Assembly: GCA_949752745.1 (NCBI GenBank)
Contig: OX457027.1
Coordinates: 58,160,053-58,224,052 of the forward strand
Length of the DNA: 64,000 nucleotides
Source of the DNA: Protula sp. h YS-2021
Lineage: Eukaryota; Annelida; Polychaeta; Sabellida; Serpulidae
Direction of reading: 5' to 3'
The notes below the pieces were generated by a model, which saw only the letters and a list, made by a program, of their open reading frames with translations, was not told where the DNA came from and ran no database searches. Position numbers and translations under genes: made by a program. Numbering within the stretch: position 1 is the stretch's first letter; the number at the start of each line of letters is the position of its first letter. Of this stretch, positions 11,664-24,700 are shown one piece after another.

Positions 11664-12931
11664 CCGGTGTAACAGGCTATCTTGCCCCCCCCTGTACAGC
11701 TTCCCCCCCGGGGGGGGGGGGGAAGCTAGACTAGGCTATCTTCCCCCCCTCTGGGATATTTTGCCCCCTCCATAAAAAACCGAATAAATGAAACAAATAC
11801 TTAACTGCAACAGACGTTTTAATGGTAAATGATCTCTATACAGTACAATTTCTTCTCTGTTTGAAAATTATTAAGTTTTTGCGTACTTCAACAGTAATTT
11901 ACACAATTCACTGCAGTTCACTGCGCTTTTGGTCCAACCAGGTCAATGCCGATTTATTTTCATTTATTATGTCTCCCCGACCAAGGGGAGACATATAGTG
12001 TTTGTACGTTCTGTGTGTGTGTATGTGTGTACGTCCATTTATATCTGTTTTAGTGACCACCATCTGTTTGGTTTATTTTGAGTTTTTTTACAATGAATTA
12101 AGGTTATGTCTGCAGGAATAAATATTTTATTTCAGTAATTAAAAAAAAAGAATTTTTTTGGGGAGGGGAGAGGGGGGGATCATGGGTTTAGTCGGGGAGA
12201 CATTTGTTTTTGTTTACAAAAACAAGAAACTAAGTAGGTATCGACTGAAAGTGTATAACATAAGCCTGTACTCCTATGTTTTGTGAGCACTGGCCGCTCT
12301 AGTTTTTATTTATTTTCATTCACTACTTCTTTTCAATATTTCTTCTACTGTTCAAGTTATTAATTTACAATTAAAATAAAAAAATGAAATGCTCATACCC
12401 TTTTGCATACCCTTTTAAACTTCTCAATTCGGAGTAAACTTTTGCCGCAAAATCCATTTCCCTGAGATTGTTTGTACTGTTATGCATTATTGTCGAATAC
12501 AATTGATCAATCAAAATGGATTATAAAAAGAGATGTGCCTTTATTGCAGTCAACTCTAAATCCCCCGATAACTGTGAATAGAGAGCGAGTATACAGACGG
12601 ATTACCCTTTATGTAAAATACAACTAAAAAAACTTTTATTTTAGGGGGGGGGGGCAAAATATCCCAGGTGGGGGAAAGCTGAACAGGGGGCAGAATATCC
12701 CAGAGGGGGGCAAGATAGCCTAGTCTAGTTTAAAATACAACTAAAAAAACTTTTTTTTGGGGGGGGGGGGCAAAATATCCCAGGTGGGGGGAAGCTGAAC
12801 AGGGGGCAAAATATCCCAGAGGGGGGCAAGATAACCTAGTCTAGCTTCCCCCCAGGGGGGGGAAGCTAGACTAGGCTAGCTTGCCCCCGGGGGGGAAGCT
12901 ATACAGGGGGCAAGATATACTGTTACACCGG
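11664..12931. mobile_element. 1.27-kb TIR element with G-rich ends
   Basis: Outer ends CCGGTGTAACAG and CTGTTACACCGG are perfect inverted copies. Next to each lie several direct and inverted copies of a cassette built from CTAGACTAGGCTA, poly-G, AGCTGAACAGGGGGC and AAAATATCCCAG. The middle contains a smaller element (11,968-12,203). No transposase is visible, so this is a non-autonomous element. Confidence 0.7.
11968..12203 (-). mobile_element. Small hairpin-ended element nested in the TIR element
   Basis: Begins with the hairpin TATGTCTCCCC / GGGGAGACATATA and ends with GGGGAGACAT, the inverted copy of its start, with a GT-rich run between. It resembles the end of the element at 58,083-59,022, in opposite orientation and without core repeats. 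Confidence 0.55.
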
Positions 12932-13072
12932 CCTTGTTTTACGGTCATTCTCCATGGTCAAAACACAAATAAAACCCATAAAAAGTAACAGCTAGGTCAT
13001 AACGCGTAAGATACCGCAGTAAAATCAAACGCTTACATACAAAGACTTTTCACAAGAAAAGAACAAACATAC

Positions 13073-13825
13073 CGTTATCATCTTCTTCGCCATCAAGAAC
13101 TCCGTCTCCATCCATATCGTCATCCAGATAATCAGGAATTCCGTCACCATCTTCATCTTCTAGATAATCTGGGATACCATCACCGTCAGTGTCACCTTCT
13201 AAATAATCAGGGATTCCATCATCGTCTTCATCCTCAAGATAATCAGAAATTCCGTCACCGTCTTCATCCTTATCCTCTGCTCCGTCGGGTATTCCATCCC
13301 CATCGTCATCCTTGTCAAGATAATCTAATACCCCGTCTCCATCTTGATCGCCTTCTTCATCATCGTCCTTATCGAGGTGATCAGCTATGCCATCTCCATC
13401 GTCATCATCATCCAAATGATCCGGTATTCCATCACCATCTTCATCTGCTCCTTTCCTGTCCACTTTTCCATCGTCATTATCATCTGTATCCAAATGATTG
13501 GGAACACCGTCGCCATCTGTATCCTCCCAGTCATAATTCCCTTCCTCATAGTCATCGTAGAATCCATCACCATCTGCATCATCATCTTCCCAATCAAGAA
13601 TTCCATCATTGTCATCGTCGTCATCTAAATAATTGGGTATTCCATCTTCGTCGGAATCTAAATCTTCATCATAATTGGCGAACCAAAAATCTTCGTCTTC
13701 ATCATCAGGAATGCCATCACCATCATCATCCTTATCCAAGTAGTCAGGGATACCATCGTTATCGTCGTCGTCATCAAGGTAATCAGGAATCCCGTCATCG
13801 TCGGTGTCGCGTTCTTTGTCGATCA
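13073..13825 (-). CDS. TSP3-like acidic repeat exon (251 codons), divergent copy
   Basis: A 753-bp minus-strand frame ending in donor GATAACG|GTATGT (phase 1) and starting after GGCAG|TG (phase 1), a multiple of three. The units are less uniform than in the other exons and include [34 protein letters not shown] and [19 protein letters not shown], so this part has aged longer or is under different constraint. An in-frame ATG at 13,832 (MAVIDKERD) could be the start instead; no signal peptide follows it. Same strand as the other acidic-repeat exons, so probably the same gene or a sister gene. Confidence 0.7.
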
Positions 13826-14773
13826 CTGCCATCAGTTTACGGGACGGTTTTGTTGCACACCATTCACATGGTTCCTTTAATCATAATAAGCTGGATTAAA
13901 CTTGGTTTATTTTCGAACGCATTTCTTTTTTTTTTTTTTTTTTTTTTTGCAGTGTGTTAGTAAATGAGAACAAAAACAAAGCATGCTTCCAATAGTAAAA
14001 ATCTTTGTTATTATTTATTTAAGTATTAGTATAAGTGTATTAGTCACAGCATTTAAGTAAGTGACAATTTTTAACGAGTACCTTAGATATGCCAGGTTTT
14101 AAAATACAAAAGATCAGAAATGTATTAACACTACTTACATAACAAATGGACGAACCACTTTTTTTACAGATATTAGGCAGGGTTGCTGTAAATATGTAAT
14201 TTTTGTCCATCTCTGCCTGGGGCATCGCTGTTTTCTCATTTTACAGAAATGTGTCTGTTTTCTAAAACCACCTATTTTTGTTAGGTCGCGTAAATAATAA
14301 AATAAAAAAAGAAGCAAATATTCTAATAGAAAACCACGTATAAAAACAACAATATTAAAGGAGCACATACCAATTGACTGAGGTCAACTGACCACCGGTA
14401 AAACACAAAAACGGTCACCTGGTCACCAAAACAATTTTTTCTTTTGTAACTCTTTTGCAAAATGAAGCAGCTTGTGAAGCCATAAACGAATGCCACTACG
14501 TTGAATATGAGCTGGCTTGAGTGTTAACGACGGACGACCCCTCTATTAATATGATAAGACCTGTCCAACGAAGTCGGCTGGTCTGAAAAGACCCTCTCAT
14601 AACCTGATAGTGGACAGCCTAATAAACACTAAAATCAAAATTGGGACAGACCACTTTCAGATTTTCTCTTTATTTATTGGCTTAAAGCCAGTAAGAAAGT
14701 TGCAACCTGCAACACACGGACCTTTTAATTTATGTGATCAAAATACTTCAGGTTTAGGGTTATGAAATGTTTT

Positions 14774-15273
14774 TAGACTCCAACCGGGCGAGCCCCGGGG
14801 GTCTATACGATTGCCCTCTGTCCGTCCTTCCGTCACACTTTGGATGCTGTTTTGTTTCCACGCATGTTCTCCGAAACTATTTACTCTAGGCATATGCAAC
14901 CTTGCACAGTGAAAATATATATACTGAAGTTGTGCAACGTCGTGTTATTTTTCAAATCGGTCAAAAATTGCCAAAATGGCGACTTGTCAAAAATTGTGAT
15001 ATCTTCAGATAACTGCCATGTAAGACTTGGGTGCTTTCCACGGGAGTTCTCTGAAACTATTTATCCTAGGCATATGCTACCTTGCACCGTGAAAAAACAT
15101 ATATTTAAGTTGTGCAACGTCGTGTTATTTTTCAAATCAACCAAAAATTGCCAAAATGGCGACTTGTTAAAAATTGTGATTTCTTGAGATAACTGCAATG
15201 AAAGACTTGGGTGCTTTCCACAGATTGGTAAAAAATTGCCAAAATGGCGCCTTGTTGTGTCCGGTTGGGGTCT
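14774..15273 (-). mobile_element. Hairpin/microsatellite element with two core tandem units
   Basis: The ends AGACTCCAACCGG and CCGGTTGGGGTCT are inverted copies with one mismatch. Inside the left end come a hairpin-forming segment, a GTCCGTCCTTCCGTC run, then two tandem units of about 180 bp (14,838-15,010 and 15,018-15,185; shared GTGCAACGTCGTGTTATTTT and CCAAAATGGCGACTTGT) and a truncated third. The core also matches the element at 49,180-49,522. Confidence 0.65.
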
Positions 15274-15807
15274 GCGCCTTCGACGATGGCTTGTTCCTTT
15301 TAAAGCTTTCCGTTCCTCCTGTTTTGTGGACCGCGAGGTACTGACATGGTACAGAAAGTCTCAGGAAACACTTGTGTCATATCAGAAAGCGATGCAAACG
15401 AAGTCCTTAGAGCTTTACATGCATCAGTAAAGTACATAATCACGGAAGAGGGAGGGGAGAAGGTTGCTGTGCATGTGTACTTTATGGATGACCAATGAAC
15501 TAAGCAAAGTTTTGGGATAATCGCAAGGAAAGAAGTACCTGGTATACCGAAAGTTTATTCAATCTAACGGTGACTGACGGAGGCCGAACTGTTTTCTACT
15601 ACAAAGTATGGATAAATGTCTAAAATAGCATCATCACACCACATTCTTCAAGGTGATTTAATCTGTCGTAATTTTTTTTCAACTTGAAATGATAAGGAAA
15701 TGTGATGTCGATGGCGCGAAGACCGCGGTGGGGGGGGGGGGGGGGGGCAGTTGCTGTCACCGGTTACTATGCTTGCCCCCCCCCCCCCCAAAAAAAAAAC
15801 GCAGCGA

Positions 15808-15995
15808 AAGGGGGTACTTATGAGACCAATTTCGTTAAAAAGGGTTAATTTTTACTCAGTGATCCTTGTTTCCCACAAGAGTGTTTTAAAATGTACTCTG
15901 GTTAAAAAGTTTGGATAAAAAGGGGTATTACTTCAACCATAGCACGCCGCGTTTAGGGGTCATTTTAAAAAGACACTGACACGCATAGCAGCCAG
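15808..15995. repeat. Dispersed repeat, copy 2 (first copy 10,618-10,840)
   Basis: Same order of shared blocks as copy 1 (CAATTTCGTTAAAAA ... GTTTAGGGGTCATTTTAAAA ... GACACGCAT). Preceded by a G run (15,729-15,747) and a C run (15,777-15,789). Confidence 0.6.
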
Positions 15996-16505
15996 TTGGT
16001 ACATGAGGGACATCCCAGGTGCGATGGCTTAATTTTATAAATTTGTTCTCAAAGACTAATTTATGTTTTTTTTGTTTTTTTTTAATTTAATTTGTTTATT
16101 TGTTGGTTGGTGGCTGTCATGTTTTCCAACAGAACTTGGCTGGTCTGCCTCATTTCTCTTACCTTGGGGGGAGGGGGTCATTTTCATATAAATAGTAGTG
16201 ACGTAGTCACTAGAAACAAAGGTAATTTTTTCAGTCCATAAGCTTTTCAAAAAAATTTTTTTTGTAGAGGTAATTTCCCCGGTGAAAGGCGGTTCAGAAA
16301 ATTTCAGTGTTCAATACCAAAACAGTCAAGACAATAGCCGCTACTAGTATGCAATTATGCACACGTAACAGTTTGTATATCAAATCGATTTCGGGGTCTA
16401 AGCCAAGTCTTAGTAACTGGCTATTAAATAGTAAGTTACAGTTCCTTGAATTTAACAAAAGCTGAAATTTATGATAAGCGAGTAATTTGGAAATATTCCT
16501 CGTCA

Positions 16506-16584
16506 AAAAACAAAAAAAAAACAAAACAAAACAAAACAAAAAAAAAAAACAAAAAACAAAAAAAAACAAAAAAAAAAAAACACC
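16506..16584. repeat. Low-complexity (CAAAA)n-like run
   Basis: A-rich run with interspersed C, seen directly; on the minus strand it makes an apparent Phe-rich frame that is not a gene. Confidence 0.9.
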
Positions 16585-18715
16585 GATTTGGTTGAGGACC
16601 ACTTTGTATGTTTGAAAACCTATATGGGCAATAAACACTGAAAAAAACCGCCCAGAAGTATATTGGCTACAACGGTGTATCTTTGTTCAGGTTGTCGGGC
16701 ACTCAAAATAGTTACGTCTTGCTCTTTGGAAAATGAAGAAGGGGAAAGAGGGGAAAACAGAATGCACTGTATTTGAAGATTCACCAGAAATATTCTGCAG
16801 AAAAGGGGCAGTTTTATCAAGTTACTATTCAACTGTTGCGAATAAATCAAAACGCTTGGCCCACTAACTGTAACATATTTTCGCCTAGTGGACAAAAATA
16901 ACCACAATAACAGTTAAGAAGGGGATATCCTGAATCCTGAATCCATTTGTAAGTCTCCACCTGTCACACAGGACAAGCTAACTAAGACGCCAGATTTTAC
17001 AAAATGGTGGGATTTTTTTTTTATTATTATGTATTTTTATTCATTTTTTTGCATACGAGCAATGTACTGTGCTGGTCGCCACTTGTGCTGTAGCTGGACA
17101 CACTTGTAATAAAAAAAAATAGAGATATTTCTTACAAAATGTGAGTTTATTTTTCTGAATTCATTATCACATGAGATAAACACCTTGCTAATGAATGAAC
17201 ATGAATTAATGTCATGACATAATATGACGTCACCACAAAAACAGTATTTTCTACCAGGTTATTTTCTTTATTACTAAATTACAAACCTGCTGGTTGTACA
17301 ATACAGAAATACAATTTTTATGGTAACGCACACTTGCAATCTTACAATAGTGTAATGAATGAAAAGTGCATGCAATCCACAAACACGCAGGCTACTAGGA
17401 AAAACAAGTTAAAGGCAATTATGCATTTTTTCTTCCATCTTTTTGTTTTAATGTTGGACAAGTATGTTACCCCAGTGTGTCTAAACACCTTATAGAAGCT
17501 ACGTCAGATACCAGCTTGTACAGATGACGCAGTAGAGCTTTGTTAGGACGGTGTATTATGCCGCGCCAATCATGGCCCCAGGCGGCGCTTCTGAACTGTT
17601 ACAACGCAGGCGTTGTTATAAAAATATTTACCCTATTAGTCAAACACTGGTCCGAAAGACAGAAACATAAAAAAATAAAACACAGAAATTTCATCAAAAG
17701 GTAAACAGTCAAACACTGACACATCTAAAATTCCAAAAAAGGAAAAAAAAAACACTCCCAACAAAAGAAAAGTTTCAAAGGAAGGAGAAAACGGTGTGTT
17801 AAATTGAATATCGTGATCATTCTACAACAGCACTGTATCAGGGTGGAAAATGCTCTTGACTAGCCGCCACATTCGGCCTCGACCTTTCTAACTCTAGTCA
17901 CTTTTTTTTTCTATTACCAGTCTTTGAGTGTTGTGCTCAGATTAACCTCTTCACCTCACACTTCACATTTCAGGATCTTGTGCTACATCTCACATTCAAA
18001 ATACCCTGCCCTGTTTATTTTATTTCTATTTGTTTTATTATCAATTATTAGCATGGTAAAAGAATGAGCAAAATGCAGACGTCGAAGCGAATCCGCGCAA
18101 ACAAATCACTTCGACTGCAGTAAGAAAATAACCTAGATGACGTCACATGCAATGTAAACAAGGTAAGACTGATGACAACACAGGGTCATAAATCCTTTTT
18201 TTTTTTTCAACAACACATTTGTTAATTTCACGCTTTGCTCTCTCCAAGATGTTTAAATTGATCAGCGTTTGCAACACATGCAAATTACTTTTTTTTTTAA
18301 TCCTGTCACTCAAGCTGTTTTGAGACACCATCAGAAATACATCAGGGCTAAAGAAAAAGCTATCTTATCTTACTACACAATGTGAACACAAGTAAACCAT
18401 GTTTTTTTTTAAAACTACAATTGGACATTCGACGATTGACGATTCCCTATCACATTTGTCTTTTCTGCACTTACACACCATACTGACAGTAATACTAGCA
18501 ATATACCTAAAGCCATAGAAAAATACTTAACAAAAACACTTTACATCCAGTTCAACAAAACAAAATAATTTTCTCCCACTGTAGTTAAAGTCCAGAACAA
18601 GAATTCTGTTGGCCAAGCTCGATGTAGTGTCTTTGTCGGCTGAAGTATGTTTTTTGGATAATGAAGAAAGTTTGTGGTTTTTGGGATTGTTGCACTGACT
18701 GGTTGGGAACGCAAG

Positions 18716-18745
18716 CTATAGATCATCGTGTGTGTGCTCTTCCTC
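18716..18745 (-). CDS. HSP90B1: HSP90B1 coding exon 16 (HDDL and stop)
   Basis: Only ten codons: EEEHTHDDL and TAG. Acceptor TTTTTTTAACAG|GAG. HDDL sits where KDEL/HDEL is expected. Confidence 0.88.
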   Translation of the reverse strand, partial: EEEHTHDDL

Positions 18746-21700
18746 CTGTTAAAAAAATCACGTATTATCGCTAACCATTAGTTTTTCCTCAAAAATATCA
18801 TTTCATGGGCTTAAACATTTTTTGTGGGGAAAGGCAACAGTACGGTTTCAGACCAAATTTTTCACCAACATTTTCCCTCTGCCTTGCTGCAAATATTCAG
18901 TTGCCCGTCTGTGGTTTTGAGAGGTGACCTTCACATGGACCATGTTTTGTTTTTTATGGATCTCACAGCGTTCTTTTTTTTCTGTCTAGTTTCTAATGTA
19001 TACTCTTCTAAGAGCTGCTTTCTGGCCTGTGATTCGCGGATGTTTTGACTCGTTCTATTGACTCCATCAATAACGTGCGAAAATTTTGTTCTCTCTTTTT
19101 TTTCGTTCTATCGTAATTCAATGAGCACAATCCGTATTCACAACACCTTCGTTAGAACAGTTCGATTTTTTTTCGTTCATATGTAACTTTTCCGCAGTCG
19201 CTCTTTGTTCATTTTTTTTTTGTATGTCCTATTCCGTCTATTTCTTTGAACAATAATTTTCTGTTTTTTCGTAAATAGAAGTCTACTGTTAAAAGAGTCA
19301 TGCAGTGAAACAATGTAGCTAATGCGATTATAAAACACAGAAAACTGGTCTCGTTTTGTGGGGAGAGGTTGGAGAAGGTCACATCAAAACACATCCAAAA
19401 ATGCATGAAAATACAGCAACAATTCCAGGCATTTTAGTCCATGAATTCAAAGCAACAACGGATGCAAGACAAGAGTATATATCTGGTTTGAAACGGCGTA
19501 CATATGCAATATGAGTACGTTGTTATTACTAATATTATTACTATTATTATTATTATCATCATCATTTTTATTTTTAATTATCTTGTTTTATTTAGTTTCA
19601 CAACTTTGATGTATTTTTTCACATGTTTATTTTTTTAATTATTATTATTTTTGCATTCAGTGGTAAAAAGTAAAATTTTCTGATTAGTTGTTAAATTTTT
19701 AAAATTGTATCAGGGAGACATATTTATGGTAAATAAATGACTTTTGAGGGAAGAACGTCCTTTTCTTGTGCCTTAATTGCAATTTCATTTTTTATATTTA
19801 AGGAAATACTCACACTCTGTTCCTCCGCCTGTTCCTCTTCGGCTTGGGCCTCCTGTTCCTCTCCTTGTTCCTCCTCCTCTGCATCGCCTTCCTCCTCGTC
19901 GGCCTCTTCCTCCTCTTCTTCCTCCACGTCCTCATCCCATTCTTCAACCTGTCAATCAAAAAACGCCGCAGGTTAGCATCACTCAATCAACTGACCTTAT
20001 CTCTACATAACTCTCAATCCGGTACCGCTTTTTTGCTTTTAACCGAGTTTGTGGCATTTGCTACTTTATGGGATATTGGCAACCAGTTTTGTTACTGGCA
20101 GACAAGCATACCATTGAAGCACTTCCGGAAAAGTAATACCCCTCACATCCCACGTAGTATACAGAAACACTAAACGGTCAAATTAAGTTTTTACCACTTA
20201 GCATTCACCATTCTTTTTTCGCGCCGCTTTAATCTAGTTTTGACTTCTTGTTCTCTTTCAACATACCATTTTACGGTGTACTACTTATTACAACTTACAG
20301 GTTCGGACAGATCCACTCCCATGCTTAGCCTCAGCATAGTTTCAATTTCGTCCGCGAAATCGGCTGAGTTCTGCAGCATGAATCCGGAGCGGATGACGGC
20401 CGTGTGGAAGAGCACGGAAGCCAGGTCCTTGGTCGTCTTATCGTCCTTGTCATCTTCTACGCGGTTCCTCAACTCTTTGATAAGAGGGTGGCGCGGATTC
20501 AGCTCCAGAGTTCGCTTTTGGTTTCTGTAAAAGCTGTTAAACAAAGATAGTACACCAACTGTTATATGTGGTTTTTGATACAGGGGTGGGGGTGGGGTAT
20601 GTATGACAATGTAAGACTGTAATATGAACTGGCTTTCAATACAGCAAACAATTCACCCAAGAATGTTCTACTCTTTCCGTGAAATCATGTGACTGAAAAT
20701 GTATGATTTAATACCCTTCAAAGTCCAAACCGTCCAACCATCACACTTACTTCTGGGTTGGATCTTTAGACTTTTGGTACGCCTGTGACGTCATGATCTT
20801 CTCCATGTTGCCAGACCAGCCGTAGGTGCTAGCGACGAGGGCGCAGGGGGAGGTGGTCAGGCGCTCCGACAGCACTGCCTTCTCGATCTTGTCCTTCAGT
20901 GCGTCTTCCTTCAGCCATTCTGTCAGTCCCTTGTATTCCTCTTCCAGATTTTCCATGCGCTCCTAAATTTAGAAAAAAAAAATGGATGGCTATTTACAAT
21001 TTGGTTTCCTTTAGTCTGCATATTCACTCATGTAACAAAAAAATATTTGGGTTGTTCCGCTCTTTTAATGAAAACAAAACTGCAAAACTTTTCTTAAAAA
21101 CTTGCCCAAGTGATGATTATCAAAATCAGAGCACTAATTTACAAGGTCCAATAGAATTAATAGAATTAAAACAATGGTGCAAATGCGGCTGTTTCGCAAC
21201 GCTTTTGACTTACTTTAGCTGCTTCGCTTTCTTCAAGTTTCACGCCTTCTTTTGCCACGTTTTGGAATTTCTTCCCTTCGAATTCGGGCAGCGACTGGAT
21301 ACAATATTCATCGACGGCTTCGATCAGGTAGAGTACTTCGTAACCTTTCTTCAACAGTCTCTCTACAAACGGCGACTCTTCAACCTGCAGGCAAGAAATA
21401 TCCAGAATTTGAAACATATTAATACAATGCACGTGCTAAATGTAGATAAAATAGATATCGAAACCATCGGTCACCAAGCTATTCAAATACAAAAGCTAAG
21501 TTTTATAGTTAACAAAAGTTTTTTTTGGGTAATTTCCAATATCTGTTTTGTCCGACAATTTCTCATGAATCGGAATAAATGTTAAACGCTGCAAACCTTC
21601 AATATTTGCTCCATTCGTATGTAAAATTTCAAAACAATCTAATTAATAGCTTTGGAGATCTAGCCCAATAATGGAAAAAAAAACAGTCATTTTGACAACT

Positions 21701-24700
21701 TTTCGTTAATCCGAACAAACTAGAGCGACTAGTGCACAACAACATCAATGTACCCGAACATGTCAAACATTTTTATTAGACGGCCATTGCCGTATTCTTT
21801 TTTTGTAAACAAAAGCAACCCCCTCGCCTCGATGCACCAACCACAATAGTAACCGGCAGTGCCACCCAGGGCAAAATCCCACCAAATTTGAAACTGAAAC
21901 CACTTATCGTTCTCGGGTTATAATGTTTAGTTCTACAGTTACAGTAATAGCGCAATTTCCACGTTCTGACATCCGATGACGTTGCCTAATTTACGTCAAG
22001 TACAATCCCAAACTGCGGACCTTTCCTAAGGCACAATCCTACCAACTTTTAAGTTGATCCGACATTTCATTCGACAGTTAACAAAATCAGGTGTCTACAA
22101 CAGACACACACACACTATACAAACAGAATGCAAAAAAAAAAAAAAAAAAAAAAAAATTTCCCCTCTACAACGGAAAAATAAGTACGACGTTGCACACCTT
22201 CAATATGTGTTCTATCCCTGTGTAGAATTTCAAAACAATCGCACGTATAACTTCGGAGGAAAAGCCCGAACACGCACGTGGACAGACGGACAAGCTCGTA
22301 ACTATATACTTGTGTTACACGGGGGATAATAAGACAATGCTGAACACTGAGATATCTCTTGGCTTTGGTGCACCAGGACACTAGTTCATAACGAGTAACA
22401 GACGTGTGAGTTATAACTGCACTATGGTGATCATCACATTATCACTTACTCGAGGTAACAAAATGATGTAAAATGGCTTGGTCAGTTCCCTGAAATTTAA
22501 TTTAATGCCTTTATTTATTTTGCTTTAAGCTGGTAAGTGCCAAAACAATATTACCTCTTTTCGGCTTGTACCGGCCACGAAATAAATATGTTCTTGTTTT
22601 TCCTTCATTCTTTCTAAATAGTCTTCAAGCGACGTCATTTCTGTTTCAGAATTGGACGAATAGAACCTAAGCAGCTTGGCCAGACGTGTTCTGTTAGAGT
22701 GGTCCTCAATTACTCCCAGTTTGATACTGTAAACAACACGAACTCAATGCAGCACCGTATATAATTAAGCCTTTCAAATCTTGCTTCATTTAGATCTTAA
22801 CCTTATTCCATTGTCTATCAATAAAAATCTTTATTACAAAAGCCGCCAGTAGAAACTGACCATCTGCAAAAAGGATTAAAAAAGTCGAGTTTTACTTTAC
22901 ACTTGACTCACGGCGATTACTTCGCCCATCATGTAACTAAATAAATAAATAAATAACCAATTTAAAAATGTAAAAGAAAATCTGTCTAAATCCCAAGAAA
23001 CGGCGTCCTTGCTGCGTATTGTGTTTAAAAAACTTCATCCTTTCACTTGCATCACAAAAGACATGGAAACAAGTTTGTCCAAGGACAAAGTCCCAGCTTA
23101 CGAAAAGCAATAAGACCCATTCCAGCGTGCATGAGCGAAGGAATTTCCCTGAAATATCAAGCTTCAAAAGATGAGACGGCAAAGAGCTAGCTCAATAATT
23201 AATTTAGCACCGGACCAGAACATAGACCGATAAATGCATACAAAGATTTCTTTCCAAGAAAAATTGGGAACAGATTTTTTGTATATCTGGTAGACTGGAT
23301 AGATTGCCATAGATACCTTCAAACAACGCTCGCATTTCGGACCAGTGCGCATATTTATGTAACTTGCCTCGATGCGCGGTTCTAATTCAGACAAGTGCGC
23401 ATGTTTATTTAATTTGCGTTGATGCGCGGTTCTCATTTTGGAACAGTGCACATGTTTATTTAACTTAATAAAGATTAATGCGCGGTTCTTATTCCAGACC
23501 AATGCGCATGTTTATTTTACTTTCGTACTTATTTTGGACAAGTGCACAAGTTTCCTTAGGTTGTCTTGATGCGCGGGTCACAACATTCGTACATTATCGC
23601 CCAATGCTCAGTATTATCGCCCACCCGAAAAATATTATATTTATCATATTTTCTGGTCCTAGAATTGTTTCCTGCACTTTTAAAGCGAAAATTACAACTT
23701 TCTTGCATTATCGCCCAATATTCCCTATTATCGCCCACCCGAAAAATATCACATTTATCATATTTTCGGGTCATAGAATGGATTCCTGCACTTTTAAAGC
23801 GAAAATTACAACTTTCTTGCATTATCGCCCAATGTTCCCTATTATCGCCGACACGAAAAATATCATATTTATCATATTTTCGGGTCATAGAATTGATTAT
23901 TGCACTTTTAAAGCGAAAATCACAACTTTCTTACATTATCGCCCAATGTTCCCTATTATCGCCCACACGAAAAATATCACATTTATCATATTTTCGGGTC
24001 ATAGAATTGTTTCCTGCACTTTTAAAGCGAAAATTACAACTTTCTTGCACTATCGCCCAATGTTCCCTATTATCGACCATCCGAAAAATATCATATTTAT
24101 CATATTTTCGGGTCACAGAATTGATTCCTGGACTTTTAAAGCGAAAATTACAATTTTCTTACATTATCGCCCAATATTCCCTATTATCGCCCACCCGAAA
24201 AATATCACATTTATCATATTTTCGGGTCATAGAATTGATCCCTGCACTTTTAAAGCGAAAATTACAACTTTCTTGCATTATCGCCCAATGTTCCCTATTA
24301 TCGCCCATCCGAAAAATATCACATTTATCATATTTTCGGGTTATAGAATTGATTCCTGCTCTTTTAAAGCGAAAATTACAACTTTCTTACATTATCGCCC
24401 AATGTTACCTATTATCGCCCACACGAAAAATATCACATTTATCATATTTTCGGGTCATAGAATTGTTTCCTGCACTTTTAAAGCGAAAATTACAATTTTC
24501 TTGCACTATCGCCCAATGTTCCCTATTATCGACCATCCGAAAAATATCATATTTATCATATTTTCGGGTCACAGAATTGATTCCTGCACTTTAAAAGCGA
24601 AAATTACAATTTTCTTACATTATCGCCCAATATTCCCTATTATCGCCCACCCGAAAAATATCACATTTATCATATTTTCGGGTCATAGAATTGATCCCTG

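Larger units (their letters stand above)
9981..13072. other. Non-coding, repeat-rich interval between acidic-repeat exons
   Basis: No supported exon. Contents: a GC-richer segment around 10,140-10,260 with an inverted CCAAT box, a TATATAAAAG motif at about 10,387, A/G homopolymers near 10,590-10,630, a dispersed repeat (10,618-10,840), C-runs near 10,860, and a 1.27-kb TIR element (11,664-12,931). It may be one large intron or contain the promoter of the gene whose ATG would be at 9980. Confidence 0.5.
13833..18715. other. Intergenic interval including the HSP90B1 3' UTR
   Basis: No supported exon. It separates the acidic-repeat cluster from the HSP90B1 stop codon at 18,716. Inverted AATAAA signals that could serve the minus-strand HSP90B1 transcript are seen near 17,147, 17,265 and 18,010; which is used cannot be told. 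The interval also holds a hairpin-ended element (14,774-15,273), a dispersed repeat (15,808-15,995) and an A/C-rich low-complexity run (16,506-16,584). Confidence 0.5.

Noticed and set aside
14135..14368. Hydrophobic minus-strand frame (MCSFNIVVFIRGFLLEYLL) as a signal peptide exon for the acidic-repeat gene
   Set aside because: AT-rich low-complexity sequence without a convincing donor joining in phase 1 to the exon at 13,825.
19737..20173. Ser/Ala-rich and Leu/Pro-rich plus-strand frames
   Set aside because: Shadows of the Glu-rich HSP90B1 exon 15 on the other strand.
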